NCBI GenBank assembly: GCA_024693715.1
Contig: JAILKS010000026.1
Span: 1-64,000 of the forward strand
Length of the DNA: 64,000 nt
From: Treponema sp.
Lineage (GTDB): Bacteria; Spirochaetota; Spirochaetia; Treponematales; Treponemataceae
Direction: 5' to 3'
The stretch's first letter is position 1. Each line of letters begins with the position of its first letter. A program made the translations under genes and the position numbers. Positions 46,234 to 55,654 of this stretch are shown in pieces. A model generated the notes under the pieces. The model saw nothing but the letters and a program-made list of their open reading frames with translations, searched no databases and was not told the origin of the DNA.

Positions 46234-47301
46234 TCAACTCTTTCTTATTCCTGTATTTTCTGTATTAATATTTTCTTTTGCACACAAAACCTTTCCGTAA
46301 TACCATCTCACTTCCTGTGCTCCTATTGAGAAAAAAAGCGTATTGTTTTTAAGTTTAGATTTAAATTGTTTTACAGGATCATAAGGTAATTTTCCATCTG
46401 CAGGTTTTATAAGCGAAAGAATATCCATAATGGCATCAAAATTATTATTGCCGGGAAGAAGAAAAGGAGTTGTGTCTGCATAAGCTGCAAAACCGACAGA
46501 CTGTCTTAAAAATGCCGCTTTTTCGATTATACATGCCGCTATTTCAATCGCTTTTTCAATATCAGCGGTTGCCTGCTGTTCATAATCATCCTTTGCAAGA
46601 TTTAAGAAAACAAAAAACGGAGCATTATAAGAATTATCATATTCATTTGTAAAAAGGCGTTGAAATTTTGCACTGATTCTCCAGTTTATTCTTTTTGGTT
46701 CATCCTGATTTTTATATTCACGGACAGTTCGTTTTAAAGTAATATCTTCATAAACAGAATTATTTATTTTTAAATTTCCCTGAGGTATTCCAGGAACCGT
46801 GACAGTTAGAAGTTTTAATCTTTGCGGGCGGACAAGAATTTTCAGTTCAGACTGGATTTCCTTTGTAATGGTAAACAAAAATAACGGATCATAAAATTTT
46901 AAAACTGTCGGACCAATAATAAAAGCACCACGTTCCTGAGAATATACCTCATAAACAATTTTCATTTTCTGTCTAGCTTTCAATGAAATAAGTCCTGTAT
47001 TTTTATTCTGAAAAATATAAAAATGCGGCGCATTATCAACATAATGACATGTAAAAACAGGAAGTAAAGAATTATTTTTTACTGTAAATGAAATTTTTGT
47101 ACGCTCTTTGCAATAAAGCCGCAGTTCACCGGAAAAACGTTCAACTGTTATATTTCTCTTTAAAATCAAAGCATATAAAAATGAAATTACAAGGATAAAA
47201 AATACCATTACACACAAAAGCTGTATAAAAAAGTTCGGAATGCAAAGATATGCGAGAATGATGATTATCAATAATGGTATTAAGGATTTTGATGCTTTCA
47301 T
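46234..47301 (-). CDS. DUF58 domain protein
   Basis: A 355-residue protein with two N-terminal membrane helices (about residues 10-48), a beta-rich extracytoplasmic part, and the DUF58/vWA-like domain. The signature is DEPKRINWRISAKFQRLFTN. DUF58 proteins partner MoxR ATPases, which may chaperone or remodel them. It starts two bases after the MoxR stop and stops one base before the next gene. Confidence 0.88.
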   Translation of the reverse strand: MKASKSLIPLLIIIILAYLCIPNFFIQLLCVMVFFILVISFLYALILKRNITVERFSGELRLYCKERTKISFTVKNNSLLPVFTCHYVDNAPHFYIFQNKNTGLISLKARQKMKIVYEVYSQERGAFIIGPTVLKFYDPLFLFTITKEIQSELKILVRPQRLKLLTVTVPGIPQGNLKINNSVYEDITLKRTVREYKNQDEPKRINWRISAKFQRLFTNEYDNSYNAPFFVFLNLAKDDYEQQATADIEKAIEIAACIIEKAAFLRQSVGFAAYADTTPFLLPGNNNFDAIMDILSLIKPADGKLPYDPVKQFKSKLKNNTLFFSIGAQEVRWYYGKVLCAKENINTENTGIRKS

Positions 47302-47303
47302 TT

Positions 47304-48257
47304 TTAAACATGTGAATTAAAAACAGGAATTGGAATCTCATCTAAAAATTCACTTATTATTTCTTCCGAAGAATATCCTTTAAGTAATGAATCAGTTGTT
47401 AAAATCAATCTTTTTCTGAATACAGGAACTGCAAGTTTTTTTACATCTTCAGGAGAAACAAAATTCTTTCCCTTTACAGCTGCATATGCCTGTGCCGCTT
47501 TATAAAGTGCAATTGAACCTCGTGGTGAAATGCCTGAATTGATTCTTTCATCTTCACGTGTTTTTTTAACAAGAGCTAATATATATTCCAATACGGAATC
47601 ATCAACATATATTTGTAAAGCATCTTTGATGCATTCAAGAATCTGCTCTTTTGTAACTACAGTTTTTACGTTTTCAACAGGATGAACCTGGGCTCTTTGT
47701 GCAGTAATAATGCTTTTTTCATCTTCATCATCAGGATATCCCATGTTAAGACAAAACATAAACCTGTCTTTCTGCGCTTCAGGAAGAGGAAAAGTTCCTT
47801 CTGATTCAACAGGATTTTCAGTTGCAATTACAAAAAAGGGTTTTTCAAGAATATAGGAATTTCCGTCAACGCTAATTTGATTTTCTGCCATACATTCAAG
47901 CAGAGCAGACTGAGTTCTTGGTGTGGCACGATTTAATTCATCAACTAAAACAACAGATGACATTACAGGGCCTTTTCTGAATTCAAATTTCATCTGATCA
48001 GGCCGCCAAATTGAGCTTCCTGTAACATCCTGAGGCATTAAATCCGGCGTACATTGAATTCTTGAAAAATCAAGCCCTGTTGCCTTAGAAACAGCCTTCG
48101 CAAGAATAGTTTTACCTGTTCCCGGTACATCTTCCAAAAGCACATGACCACCTGCAAAAAGAGAGGCAAGTATCATTTCTATGATTTCAGATTTGGTTTT
48201 ATATACATTTTTTACTTCTTTTATTATTTTTTGTGAAACATCATTAATCATACTCAT
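47304..48257 (-). CDS. MoxR-family AAA+ ATPase
   Basis: A 317-residue AAA+ ATPase of the MoxR branch. Walker A is DVPGTGKTILAKAV, the MoxR-type sequence FSRIQCTPDLMPQDVTGSS follows, then Walker B VLVDELNRATPRTQSALLECM, sensor 1 FVIATENPVESEGTFPLPEAQ and arginine finger region DRFMFC. GISPRGSIAL is the lid signature. First gene of the operon, likely acting on the DUF58 protein downstream. It is divergent from rnz. Confidence 0.93.
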   Translation of the reverse strand: MSMINDVSQKIIKEVKNVYKTKSEIIEMILASLFAGGHVLLEDVPGTGKTILAKAVSKATGLDFSRIQCTPDLMPQDVTGSSIWRPDQMKFEFRKGPVMSSVVLVDELNRATPRTQSALLECMAENQISVDGNSYILEKPFFVIATENPVESEGTFPLPEAQKDRFMFCLNMGYPDDEDEKSIITAQRAQVHPVENVKTVVTKEQILECIKDALQIYVDDSVLEYILALVKKTREDERINSGISPRGSIALYKAAQAYAAVKGKNFVSPEDVKKLAVPVFRKRLILTTDSLLKGYSSEEIISEFLDEIPIPVFNSHV

Positions 48258-48337
48258 AAATTCATTCTAACATTTTTTATTTTATTATTCTATTATCTAT
48301 ATTCACATAAATCTGTATATCTGTTATTATTTATAGA

Positions 48338-49264
48338 ATGAATATGGAAGCATTTATTCTTGGCTGTGGTGGTATGATGCCGTTACCATACAGACATCTA
48401 ACTTCAGTTTTACTCCGTAGGGACGGTGATTTATTCTTATTTGATGGCGGAGAAGGCACTCAGGTAAGCTTAAAACGACTGAATCTACGCTGGAAAAAGA
48501 TAGATGCAATATTTGTTTCTCATACTCATGCAGATCATGTTACAGGATTACCGGGAATTCTGATGCTTTCATCTCAGGTTGACAGAACAGAACCCCTGTA
48601 TATCTATGGTCCACCAAAAATTAAGGAATATATTGAATCAAGCAGAAAAGTTCTTGACATGTATATTAATTATCCAATCATCATAAAGGAGATTGAAGCT
48701 CCCTGCGTCGTTCATTCAGGAAAGGATTTTTACATACGTGCTTTTCCGCTGGATCATACAAAAACCTGTGTCGGTTATACTCTTGAAGAGCTTGATCGTC
48801 CCGGTGAATTTAATCCTTCGGCGGCCAGAGAACTTAATGTACCTGTAGGACCATTATGGTCGCAGTTGCAGAATGGATTCGAAGTTACTGCTTCTGACGG
48901 TAAAATCGTAAAGCCTGAACAGGTGATGGGCGAAAAACGAAGCGGACGTAAATTCAGCTTTGTAACAGATACACTTTACAATGAATCGATTATCGAACAT
49001 GTAAAGGGTTCTGATTTACTCATCTGTGAAGGAATGTTCGAAGATGAGCTGATAGAGCAGGCTAAGGAAAAAAAGCATATGACTGCAAGTCAGGCCGCAT
49101 ATATTGCAAAAATGGCAGATGTAAAAAGAATGTGTCTCATTCATTACAGTCCGCGTTATACAGATAAAGAATTGTATGTTCTTCTTGAACAGGCTCAAAA
49201 AATTTATCCTAAAACAGAGCTAAGTAAAGACAGAATGCACATAGAAATCCCTTTTGAGGATTAA
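48338..49264 (+). CDS. rnz: Ribonuclease Z
   Basis: A 308-residue MBL-fold endonuclease that trims tRNA 3' ends. The zinc motif HTHADH is at His62, His64, Asp66, His67, and YRHLTSVLLRRDGDLFLFDGGEGTQ is family-specific. Further ligands come from RAFPLDHTKTCVGYTLEE, FVTDT, and HMTASQAA with MCLIHYSPRYTD. CCA is not encoded by the tRNA genes here, consistent with the need for this enzyme. Either ATG 48338 or ATG 48344 may be the start. Confidence 0.93.
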   Translation: MNMEAFILGCGGMMPLPYRHLTSVLLRRDGDLFLFDGGEGTQVSLKRLNLRWKKIDAIFVSHTHADHVTGLPGILMLSSQVDRTEPLYIYGPPKIKEYIESSRKVLDMYINYPIIIKEIEAPCVVHSGKDFYIRAFPLDHTKTCVGYTLEELDRPGEFNPSAARELNVPVGPLWSQLQNGFEVTASDGKIVKPEQVMGEKRSGRKFSFVTDTLYNESIIEHVKGSDLLICEGMFEDELIEQAKEKKHMTASQAAYIAKMADVKRMCLIHYSPRYTDKELYVLLEQAQKIYPKTELSKDRMHIEIPFED

Positions 49265-49283
49265 TCAATTAATGGAGGAGAAT

Positions 49284-50051
49284 ATGAGAAAAAGTATTCT
49301 TATAACAGGTATTTTGACTGTTGCCATGATTTTCACTGCTTGTAATAAGGCAAAAGCAGAAAATGGTGACGAATCGGTTGCTTCCTTTGTTGATGAAAAA
49401 GGAAAAGCAAAATCAGTTAATCTTATTCCAAGTGTTCTATTTTATCCTGAAGGCTCTTTATGGACAGAAAAAGAAGACGGAAGTTTAGCATGGGCTGTTA
49501 CATTACAGGCTGGTCAGACACTCTATGTTTATCCTACTAAAGACGGCAGTACTTCAGAAATCACTGAATCACAATTGATGAAAAGAGAAGGAAAAAAGGA
49601 TGAAGAGGACTACACAAAAGTAAGATATGATAATAAGGATTACTGGGTAAACAGTTCTTTAATCGTCCCAAATGCAGTTGCAAATATCACAACAGATAAA
49701 GGTATTGTTTATAACGAAGCAGATATCGCTTCTACAAGTTCAAGCAAGGTTAAGGCAGGTCAGATCATTGCAGTTCATAATTCAGATGCTGCAGGTGATG
49801 TAGACAGTAATTCATTCGTTAAGGTAACCTTCAGGGCAGATAAAAACTATCGCGAAGTATATCTTAAAAATGAAATCATTTCTGATAAAAAGGATGATCT
49901 TCTTGCAATAAGACTTTTACCAAAGCTTGGTACATTAAAGAACAAGGTTGCAAAAGCAGAAGTAATTTCTAATCTTAAAGAATTGAATGTTTCTTCATTC
50001 ATCAAAGAACAGATTGCTGAACAGATACAGCAGTTTGATGATAATCAATAA
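49284..50051 (+). CDS. Lipoprotein with bacterial SH3-like repeats
   Basis: A 255-residue lipoprotein with signal peptide and lipobox IFTAC (Cys20). It is rich in strands and carries two SH3b-like segments (LIPSVLFYPEGSLW, about residues 48-130; DKGIVYNEADIASTSSSKV, about 140-190). Start ATG 49284 is preceded by GGAGGAG; the ATG at 49254 is weaker. It is the first of two tandem paralogues and leads into the Gld-like ABC genes. Function unknown. Confidence 0.75.
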   Translation: MRKSILITGILTVAMIFTACNKAKAENGDESVASFVDEKGKAKSVNLIPSVLFYPEGSLWTEKEDGSLAWAVTLQAGQTLYVYPTKDGSTSEITESQLMKREGKKDEEDYTKVRYDNKDYWVNSSLIVPNAVANITTDKGIVYNEADIASTSSSKVKAGQIIAVHNSDAAGDVDSNSFVKVTFRADKNYREVYLKNEIISDKKDDLLAIRLLPKLGTLKNKVAKAEVISNLKELNVSSFIKEQIAEQIQQFDDNQ

Positions 50052-50065
50052 AAGGAGGAGCGGAA

Positions 50066-51031
50066 ATGAAAAAAATATTGACTTTTATTTTTGCATTATC
50101 GTTAAGCACATTATTGTTTGCTGCAGAAAAAACAATTCCTGCTGTAATGCTTCAGAATCAGGGTGGCTTGTATGAAGAAGAAAACGGCGAAATGGTATGG
50201 AAAAAATCACTCGATGCAGGAACAGAATTACAGGTAATTACAACTGTATCTGAAAATGGTGCCATCGTTCCGGAAACAATTGACTCTACACGAAAGGTAG
50301 ACAAGAAAACAGTTAAATGTACAGTTGTAAAAGTAAATTACAACGGTAAAAAATACTGGGTATTAAACGATAGAATTTCTCTTGAAGAAACAGTTGGAGT
50401 TATTACTGATGACTGTGCAATCTATCGTTCAGCAGATATCTGTGATATTAAAGATACAAATCTCGACAGAGGTGATATCATTACTTACGGACAGGTATTT
50501 GTAGCAAACGAAAAATATTCTTTACTCAAGATTTCTTATTTTGATTATGCTAACTATATCGTTCGTTCAGGATACATTAAGATTCAGTTCAAGAGTTCTG
50601 AAAAAGATGACCTTAAGGCAGTAAGAATGATTACAAAAATTAAGGGTACAAAGGACGAAGATGTACGCGAAGAATTAATCAAGAGTACAAAAAATCTTAA
50701 GCTTTCTGCCGGAATTAAATCACTTCTTCAAAATACAGAAGATTCATTCAAGGAAAAAGATCTTCTTGAAGACGGCAGCACAAGCATTGACGAATACTAT
50801 GAAATCTATGATCCTACAGGAGACAGCGGTAACATCAACATCCGTGATAATCCAGGAACAATGGGAAATGTAATCGGACAATTTGAACTTTCTGAAGGAA
50901 TGGTTTACGTTGTTCAGAGAACAAATATCCAGGACACAATCGGTTCTACAACTGATTACTGGTATTACGTTCAGTCACAGACTTCTGATGAACTTGCAGG
51001 CTGGATTTTCGGTCAGTATTTAAAGCACTAA
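50066..51031 (+). CDS. Exported protein with bacterial SH3 domains, paralogue of the preceding gene
   Basis: A 321-residue protein with a signal peptide (MKKILTFIFALSLSTLLFA). Its N-terminal half (VMLQNQGGLYEEENGEMVWKK) parallels the upstream lipoprotein, indicating tandem duplication, but lacks a lipobox. The C-terminal SH3-like segment reads GNINIRDNPGTMGNVIG (about residues 255-320), close to SH3_3 ligand-binding domains. AAAGGAGGA ahead of ATG. It ends one base before the ABC ATPase gene, indicating cotranscription. Confidence 0.78.
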   Translation: MKKILTFIFALSLSTLLFAAEKTIPAVMLQNQGGLYEEENGEMVWKKSLDAGTELQVITTVSENGAIVPETIDSTRKVDKKTVKCTVVKVNYNGKKYWVLNDRISLEETVGVITDDCAIYRSADICDIKDTNLDRGDIITYGQVFVANEKYSLLKISYFDYANYIVRSGYIKIQFKSSEKDDLKAVRMITKIKGTKDEDVREELIKSTKNLKLSAGIKSLLQNTEDSFKEKDLLEDGSTSIDEYYEIYDPTGDSGNINIRDNPGTMGNVIGQFELSEGMVYVVQRTNIQDTIGSTTDYWYYVQSQTSDELAGWIFGQYLKH

Positions 51032-51032
51032 G

Positions 51033-51788
51033 ATGATTGAGCTTAAGGCTTTTACAAAAAGTTACTATCAATCATCTCGTAAAAAACCTGTTTTTTCTGT
51101 AGACGATATTTCGATTACAGTTAAAACAGGAAAAATTGTCGGTTTACTCGGGCCAAATGGTTCGGGTAAAACCACAATATTAAAAACAATCTGCGGATTT
51201 CAATTTTCAACCTCCGGTAAAATAATTGTTACCGATAATGAATCAAATCAATTTGATATTGAAAGCACCCCTGAAGCGGCAATGGATTTAATAGGTTATG
51301 TCCCGGAAAAATCAATTCTGCCTCCGGATTTAACTGTTTATGAATTTCTGGAACATGCAGCCAGAATGCATTGTATAAATGAAAGTGAACTGAAAGAAAA
51401 GCTCGCATATGTAAGTAAAGAATGTTCAATTCAGGATGTGCTTACAAAAAAAATCAAAACTCTATCAAAGGGATACGGTCAAAGAGTTTCATTTGCACAG
51501 GCAATAATTCATAATCCACCGAATCTGATATTAGATGAACCGATAAGCGGTTTGGATCCTGCTCAAATAATTCAAATGCGGAATCTGATTAAAAAACTTT
51601 CAAAAACTAAAGCTGTAATTATATCTACTCATATTCTTCAGGAAGTTTATTCCTTATGTGATGAAATGCACATTATTTCAAAAGGAAAACTGGTTGCTTC
51701 TGGAACAGAAAAAGAAATTATATCAGTCACTAAAACAAAGAATCTGGAAGCTGCCTTTTTAAAATTAACGGATATCGAGGAAAAATAA
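51033..51788 (+). CDS. ABC transporter ATPase (GldA-like)
   Basis: A 251-residue ABC ATPase. Walker A is GPNGSGKTT, the signature LSKGYGQR, Walker B LILDEPISGLDP, H-loop ISTHILQE. The LSKGYGQR signature is that of GldA/NatA-like export ATPases. It pairs with the permease at 51789. In Bacteroidota the GldAFG complex supports gliding; in a spirochete its role is unknown, probably in envelope transport. One base separates it from the SH3 gene. Confidence 0.9.
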   Translation: MIELKAFTKSYYQSSRKKPVFSVDDISITVKTGKIVGLLGPNGSGKTTILKTICGFQFSTSGKIIVTDNESNQFDIESTPEAAMDLIGYVPEKSILPPDLTVYEFLEHAARMHCINESELKEKLAYVSKECSIQDVLTKKIKTLSKGYGQRVSFAQAIIHNPPNLILDEPISGLDPAQIIQMRNLIKKLSKTKAVIISTHILQEVYSLCDEMHIISKGKLVASGTEKEIISVTKTKNLEAAFLKLTDIEEK

Positions 51789-54056
51789 TTGAAAAAGAAT
51801 TATTCTGCAATTTTAAAATTCCATCTCTCATCATATTTCAATGGTCCTTTATTTTATATAATTGCAATTCTTTTTGAATTATTTACTGCGGTATATTTTT
51901 TTATAATGCAGAGATTTTTTATAGGGGCGGGAACAACAAACCTTGTTTCTTTTTTTACGGCAGTTCCTTATGTTTCAATACTTGTAATTCCTGCCTTATG
52001 TTACAAAAGATCACAGTCAGTCTATTATGATTTTATTCCGATTGAGAACCACAAAAAAATACTTCTGCATTTTCTTTCTGTTTTTATAATTTATTCAGTT
52101 TTGATTTTATTTTTACTTCCGGCATGTTTTCTTGTTAATCTTTTCGGCTCTGTTGATGCAGGGCAGATTTTTACAAGCATAATCATGCTTTTATTTTATG
52201 GGGCTTCATTAATTTCTTTATGTCTTTTTATTTCAAGCCTTTTACAGTCTGCAATTTCTGCATTTATTGTAAGTGCAATAATTCTTTCGATAATAAACAG
52301 CGCTCATCTTATAACCTCATATGTAAACGTTAACAGTTTTTTCAGCGGATTTGTTAAACTTTTAAGCTTTGCATGGCATTTTGATGCCGCTTCAAAAGGA
52401 ATAATCGATACAAGAGATATTTTTTATCTTTCAGGGCTCACTGTTCTTTTCATTGTCTTAAACGATTATGTATGTTTAATCAAAAAGGGAAAAATCTATA
52501 CAACAAAATTAAAAATAAATTACATACTTAAGTTCATATTGATTCTTCTTGTAATTTCCAATGGATTACGCTGGTACACAAGAATCGATTTTTCTAAAAA
52601 CAAAACATATTCTCTTTCAAAATATACAAAGCAATTATGTTCTAAAATTGATGAGCCATTAAAAATCACTTATTACCGTTCATCCTCACTTACAAAGCTC
52701 TATCCAACGGTAAGAGATATTTCAGATTTTTTAATTTCATATTCTTCGCAAAACCATAATATTTCTTTTTTAATAAAGGACCCTGATTCAGATACATCAA
52801 TTCAGAATCTTCTTCAAAATTATGGAATTACAGGAAGACAGTTCCGCAGTATAAAAAACAATTCAACTGAATTTATAAATGCTTATTCGGCAATAGTTCT
52901 TGAATACGAAGGAAGATGGGAAACAATACCGATTATTCTTACTGCAGATACTCTTGAATATGATTTAGACGGACGCTTAGGCTATCTTATTGCAAATAAA
53001 CAGCGTGTTGTAAATATTATTATTGGAAATGAAATGACTCTTGATGAAGATTACAGCTATGTAATTCCATGGTTAAATTCTCAAGGGTTCTTATGCTATC
53101 CGATTTCAATTTCTGATCCTTATTTTGAAAATCTTCTTGAAAATACAGAAGGTCCTCTTTTAGTAATAGGTGATAACAGCATTCGAATTGAACAGGCTAT
53201 TGCAATTGAAAAATATATTTTGTGCAACCGCGGAAATGCTTTATTTATGATAAGTCCTTATTCTGCAGATTTGAAAAACAGCTGGAATATAACTCAAAAT
53301 AAGAATACAGATTTAGTTGAAATTATTGAAAACTGGGGTGTTCAGTTTACAAATAAAATTGCTGCCGATATTTCATGCGCAAGAATAACGATGTACAGTG
53401 GACATGAAACTTCTTCTGATTACATACAGCAAAATATTAATTTTCCGCAATGGATTTCAATTCTTCCACAAACCAACACGAATCTTGGCGTAACTTTATT
53501 CTGGCCAGTCCAGCTTTCCATTCAGTCTGAAAATGCAAGACCTTATCTTTTAACGACGGATTACAGCTGGTATTATGAGGCAGACAGAAAGCATCCTGAA
53601 AAAGTAATTGAATCTAATCCGTTTATAATTGAACAGGAGGATAAAAGTCTTAAAGAAAAGCTTGTTCAGACTGTGGCAGCAGAAATTAAAGGATCTTTAC
53701 AAGGTTATTACAATGAGCTTTCTTCTGAAAATTCGACTGTACTTGTTATCCCGGATCAGTATTTTGTCAATTCATTAATGAACGGATATATTGGACAGGA
53801 TTACGAAGGTGATTACAGGAATTTTGATTTTATGACTAATGTTCTTTTAAAGCTTAACGGAGAAGAGCAGCTTGCATTATTGCACAGCAAAAAGCTTTCA
53901 GATACTTCACTAAATAAATTAACAGATGCAAAAGATTTTAATTCGGCAAAAAATCTTGTTTATATCATCCTTTTTGCCGTTTTACCGTTACTTATTATTT
54001 CAATAAGAGTTGTATTCTATATCCTGCAGAAAAGGAAATTATCTTATGTTAAATAA
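51789..54056 (+). CDS. ABC permease fused to GldG-like auxiliary domain, TTG start
   Basis: A 755-residue protein. Six or seven membrane helices occupy residues 10-235, as in GldF/ABC-2 permeases; a further helix lies near 243-262. Then comes a long periplasmic region (about residues 270-715) resembling the GldG/ABC_transp_aux domain (NKTYSLSKYTKQLCSKIDEPLKITYYRS), and a C-terminal membrane helix (about 722-745). GldF and GldG are separate in Bacteroidota; here they are one polypeptide. The start is TTG 51789, directly after the ATPase stop. Confidence in the fusion is good because the open frame is continuous. Confidence 0.85.
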   Translation: MKKNYSAILKFHLSSYFNGPLFYIIAILFELFTAVYFFIMQRFFIGAGTTNLVSFFTAVPYVSILVIPALCYKRSQSVYYDFIPIENHKKILLHFLSVFIIYSVLILFLLPACFLVNLFGSVDAGQIFTSIIMLLFYGASLISLCLFISSLLQSAISAFIVSAIILSIINSAHLITSYVNVNSFFSGFVKLLSFAWHFDAASKGIIDTRDIFYLSGLTVLFIVLNDYVCLIKKGKIYTTKLKINYILKFILILLVISNGLRWYTRIDFSKNKTYSLSKYTKQLCSKIDEPLKITYYRSSSLTKLYPTVRDISDFLISYSSQNHNISFLIKDPDSDTSIQNLLQNYGITGRQFRSIKNNSTEFINAYSAIVLEYEGRWETIPIILTADTLEYDLDGRLGYLIANKQRVVNIIIGNEMTLDEDYSYVIPWLNSQGFLCYPISISDPYFENLLENTEGPLLVIGDNSIRIEQAIAIEKYILCNRGNALFMISPYSADLKNSWNITQNKNTDLVEIIENWGVQFTNKIAADISCARITMYSGHETSSDYIQQNINFPQWISILPQTNTNLGVTLFWPVQLSIQSENARPYLLTTDYSWYYEADRKHPEKVIESNPFIIEQEDKSLKEKLVQTVAAEIKGSLQGYYNELSSENSTVLVIPDQYFVNSLMNGYIGQDYEGDYRNFDFMTNVLLKLNGEEQLALLHSKKLSDTSLNKLTDAKDFNSAKNLVYIILFAVLPLLIISIRVVFYILQKRKLSYVK

Positions 54057-55050
54057 AAATCTCCATAAATCAAATTTTATCCTTTGCATAACTTCTATTT
54101 TACTTCTCATTTTGTTCATAATTTCTTTTACAAAAATAAATTCAAACAATGTCTTAAAAGATAAAAGAAAGCCTGTTAAAACTGCGATAATAAATCCTAA
54201 AAATGTTGATAAAATAACAAGAATTGAAATATTTGAAGGAAATGCTTCTGCAAAAAAAATCTCGCTTATAAAATCAAATAACATATGGTACACGAATCCT
54301 GATTTTGATATAAAAACATCTTTGAAAAACAATGATACAGAATATTTAATTCCGGCAGAACAGTCAAAAATTAATCAAATGTTTGAATATCTTTCGTCAA
54401 CAATGAACGTATATAAGCGCTCTCAAAAATTAAGTGAAAAAAATGATTTTGGATTGACTGATGCTTCAACAATTCATTTCAGATATTACATGGATGGTGA
54501 GATTTTTAATGAAGTTCTTTTCGGAAAAACTGATTTTGCAAAAACCTCAAGATACATGATGTCAAAATCAAATACAACAGTCTATGAAATAAGTACACAG
54601 ATAGATCAGTATTTAACGATGGTAGAACAGAACTGGACCGAACCATATATAATTTCACAGATAATAAACGGGCAGAAAAAAGCCTCTGACATTCAAAAAA
54701 TCAAAATCACTCAAAATGATTATGAATATCAAATTGTAAAAACAATTGTTCCATCAAATGAAAATTATCTTAAAATTACATCAAAGCTTCTTGAATTACG
54801 TCATGGTGGAAAAGGTAAAATCCCTGAAACTGAAAATCTTTATTTTCCGGTGCTCAAGCTTGAATATGAGCTTGGCAACAAATGTTCAATAAGTCAATTT
54901 TTTTATCCTCTTGAAAGAACTTCCGAAAATGATGTTTCCGAATATAATATAATCACTGACTATACATCGCCTGAAAAAACAAAAAAACAAAGGGTATGTT
55001 ATAAAATAAGTGCATGGACCTTTGAAAAAATTATAGAATTAATAAATTAA
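54046..55050 (+). CDS. DUF4340 domain protein
   Basis: A 334-residue protein with one N-terminal membrane helix (about residues 9-27) and a periplasmic beta-rich part of the DUF4340 type (FGLTDASTIHFRYYM, EVLFGKTDFAKTSRYMM). DUF4340 genes regularly follow GldG-type genes. ATG 54046 overlaps the fusion gene by eleven bases and follows AAAGGAAA; the in-frame ATG at 54010 is less suitable. Its end overlaps the convergent CPBP gene by 20 bases. Confidence 0.8.
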   Translation: MLNKNLHKSNFILCITSILLLILFIISFTKINSNNVLKDKRKPVKTAIINPKNVDKITRIEIFEGNASAKKISLIKSNNIWYTNPDFDIKTSLKNNDTEYLIPAEQSKINQMFEYLSSTMNVYKRSQKLSEKNDFGLTDASTIHFRYYMDGEIFNEVLFGKTDFAKTSRYMMSKSNTTVYEISTQIDQYLTMVEQNWTEPYIISQIINGQKKASDIQKIKITQNDYEYQIVKTIVPSNENYLKITSKLLELRHGGKGKIPETENLYFPVLKLEYELGNKCSISQFFYPLERTSENDVSEYNIITDYTSPEKTKKQRVCYKISAWTFEKIIELIN

Positions 55051-55618
55051 CAAGATTATAAAGAAAGTGTCCGGCAATAAGAGGAATAAGTGTTTTATAT
55101 TTTTTGTAAAAAAATCTCAGCAGAAACTGACATATAAAGGCATTTATTATACCAAGTAATCCAAGATAATAATGCGGAATTGAAAAAACGATTGCTCCTG
55201 CAATTTCACAAAGATATATTTTCCATTTTTTAATACTTTTTCTTGAACACAATTTAATCAGAATATCAGGAACAAGATATCTGTACATCAATTCTTCACT
55301 TGCAGCAGAAAGTAAAAATCCTGTGATTACATTAATCCATAAAACAAAAGTATCGGGCTTTTCAATAAAAAGCGTATTTGCAAAACGAGGCAACAATAAA
55401 GCAACAGCTTTAATTAAAAGTCCGACGGCAAAAAGTGAACAAAAAACAAAAGATGAAGATAAAATGTATTTCAGAAAAAAATTATTTGTATTTTCAGGTT
55501 CAATTTTTTTATTTATGAATTTCTTATAAACAAAAAAAAGAAATAGAGAGATAACAAAATAAGGGAGCTGCTTTAATGCAAAACCATTTAAACTTAAACT
55601 CAATATTGGATTTTTCAT
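55031..55618 (-). CDS. CPBP-family intramembrane metalloprotease
   Basis: A 195-residue membrane protein with about five helices and the CPBP/Rce1 motifs: EELMYRY (EExxxR-like with the second Arg preserved), the histidine motif FSIPHYYLGLL, and HFLYNLVN. Its role is unknown; family members process or tether small peptides and bacteriocin immunity. No ribosome site was checked as decisive. It converges on the DUF4340 gene. Confidence 0.8.
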   Translation of the reverse strand: MKNPILSLSLNGFALKQLPYFVISLFLFFVYKKFINKKIEPENTNNFFLKYILSSSFVFCSLFAVGLLIKAVALLLPRFANTLFIEKPDTFVLWINVITGFLLSAASEELMYRYLVPDILIKLCSRKSIKKWKIYLCEIAGAIVFSIPHYYLGLLGIINAFICQFLLRFFYKKYKTLIPLIAGHFLYNLVNLLIL

Positions 55619-55654
55619 AGATTATGTGCTATTATATAATATCAGGAGACTTTT

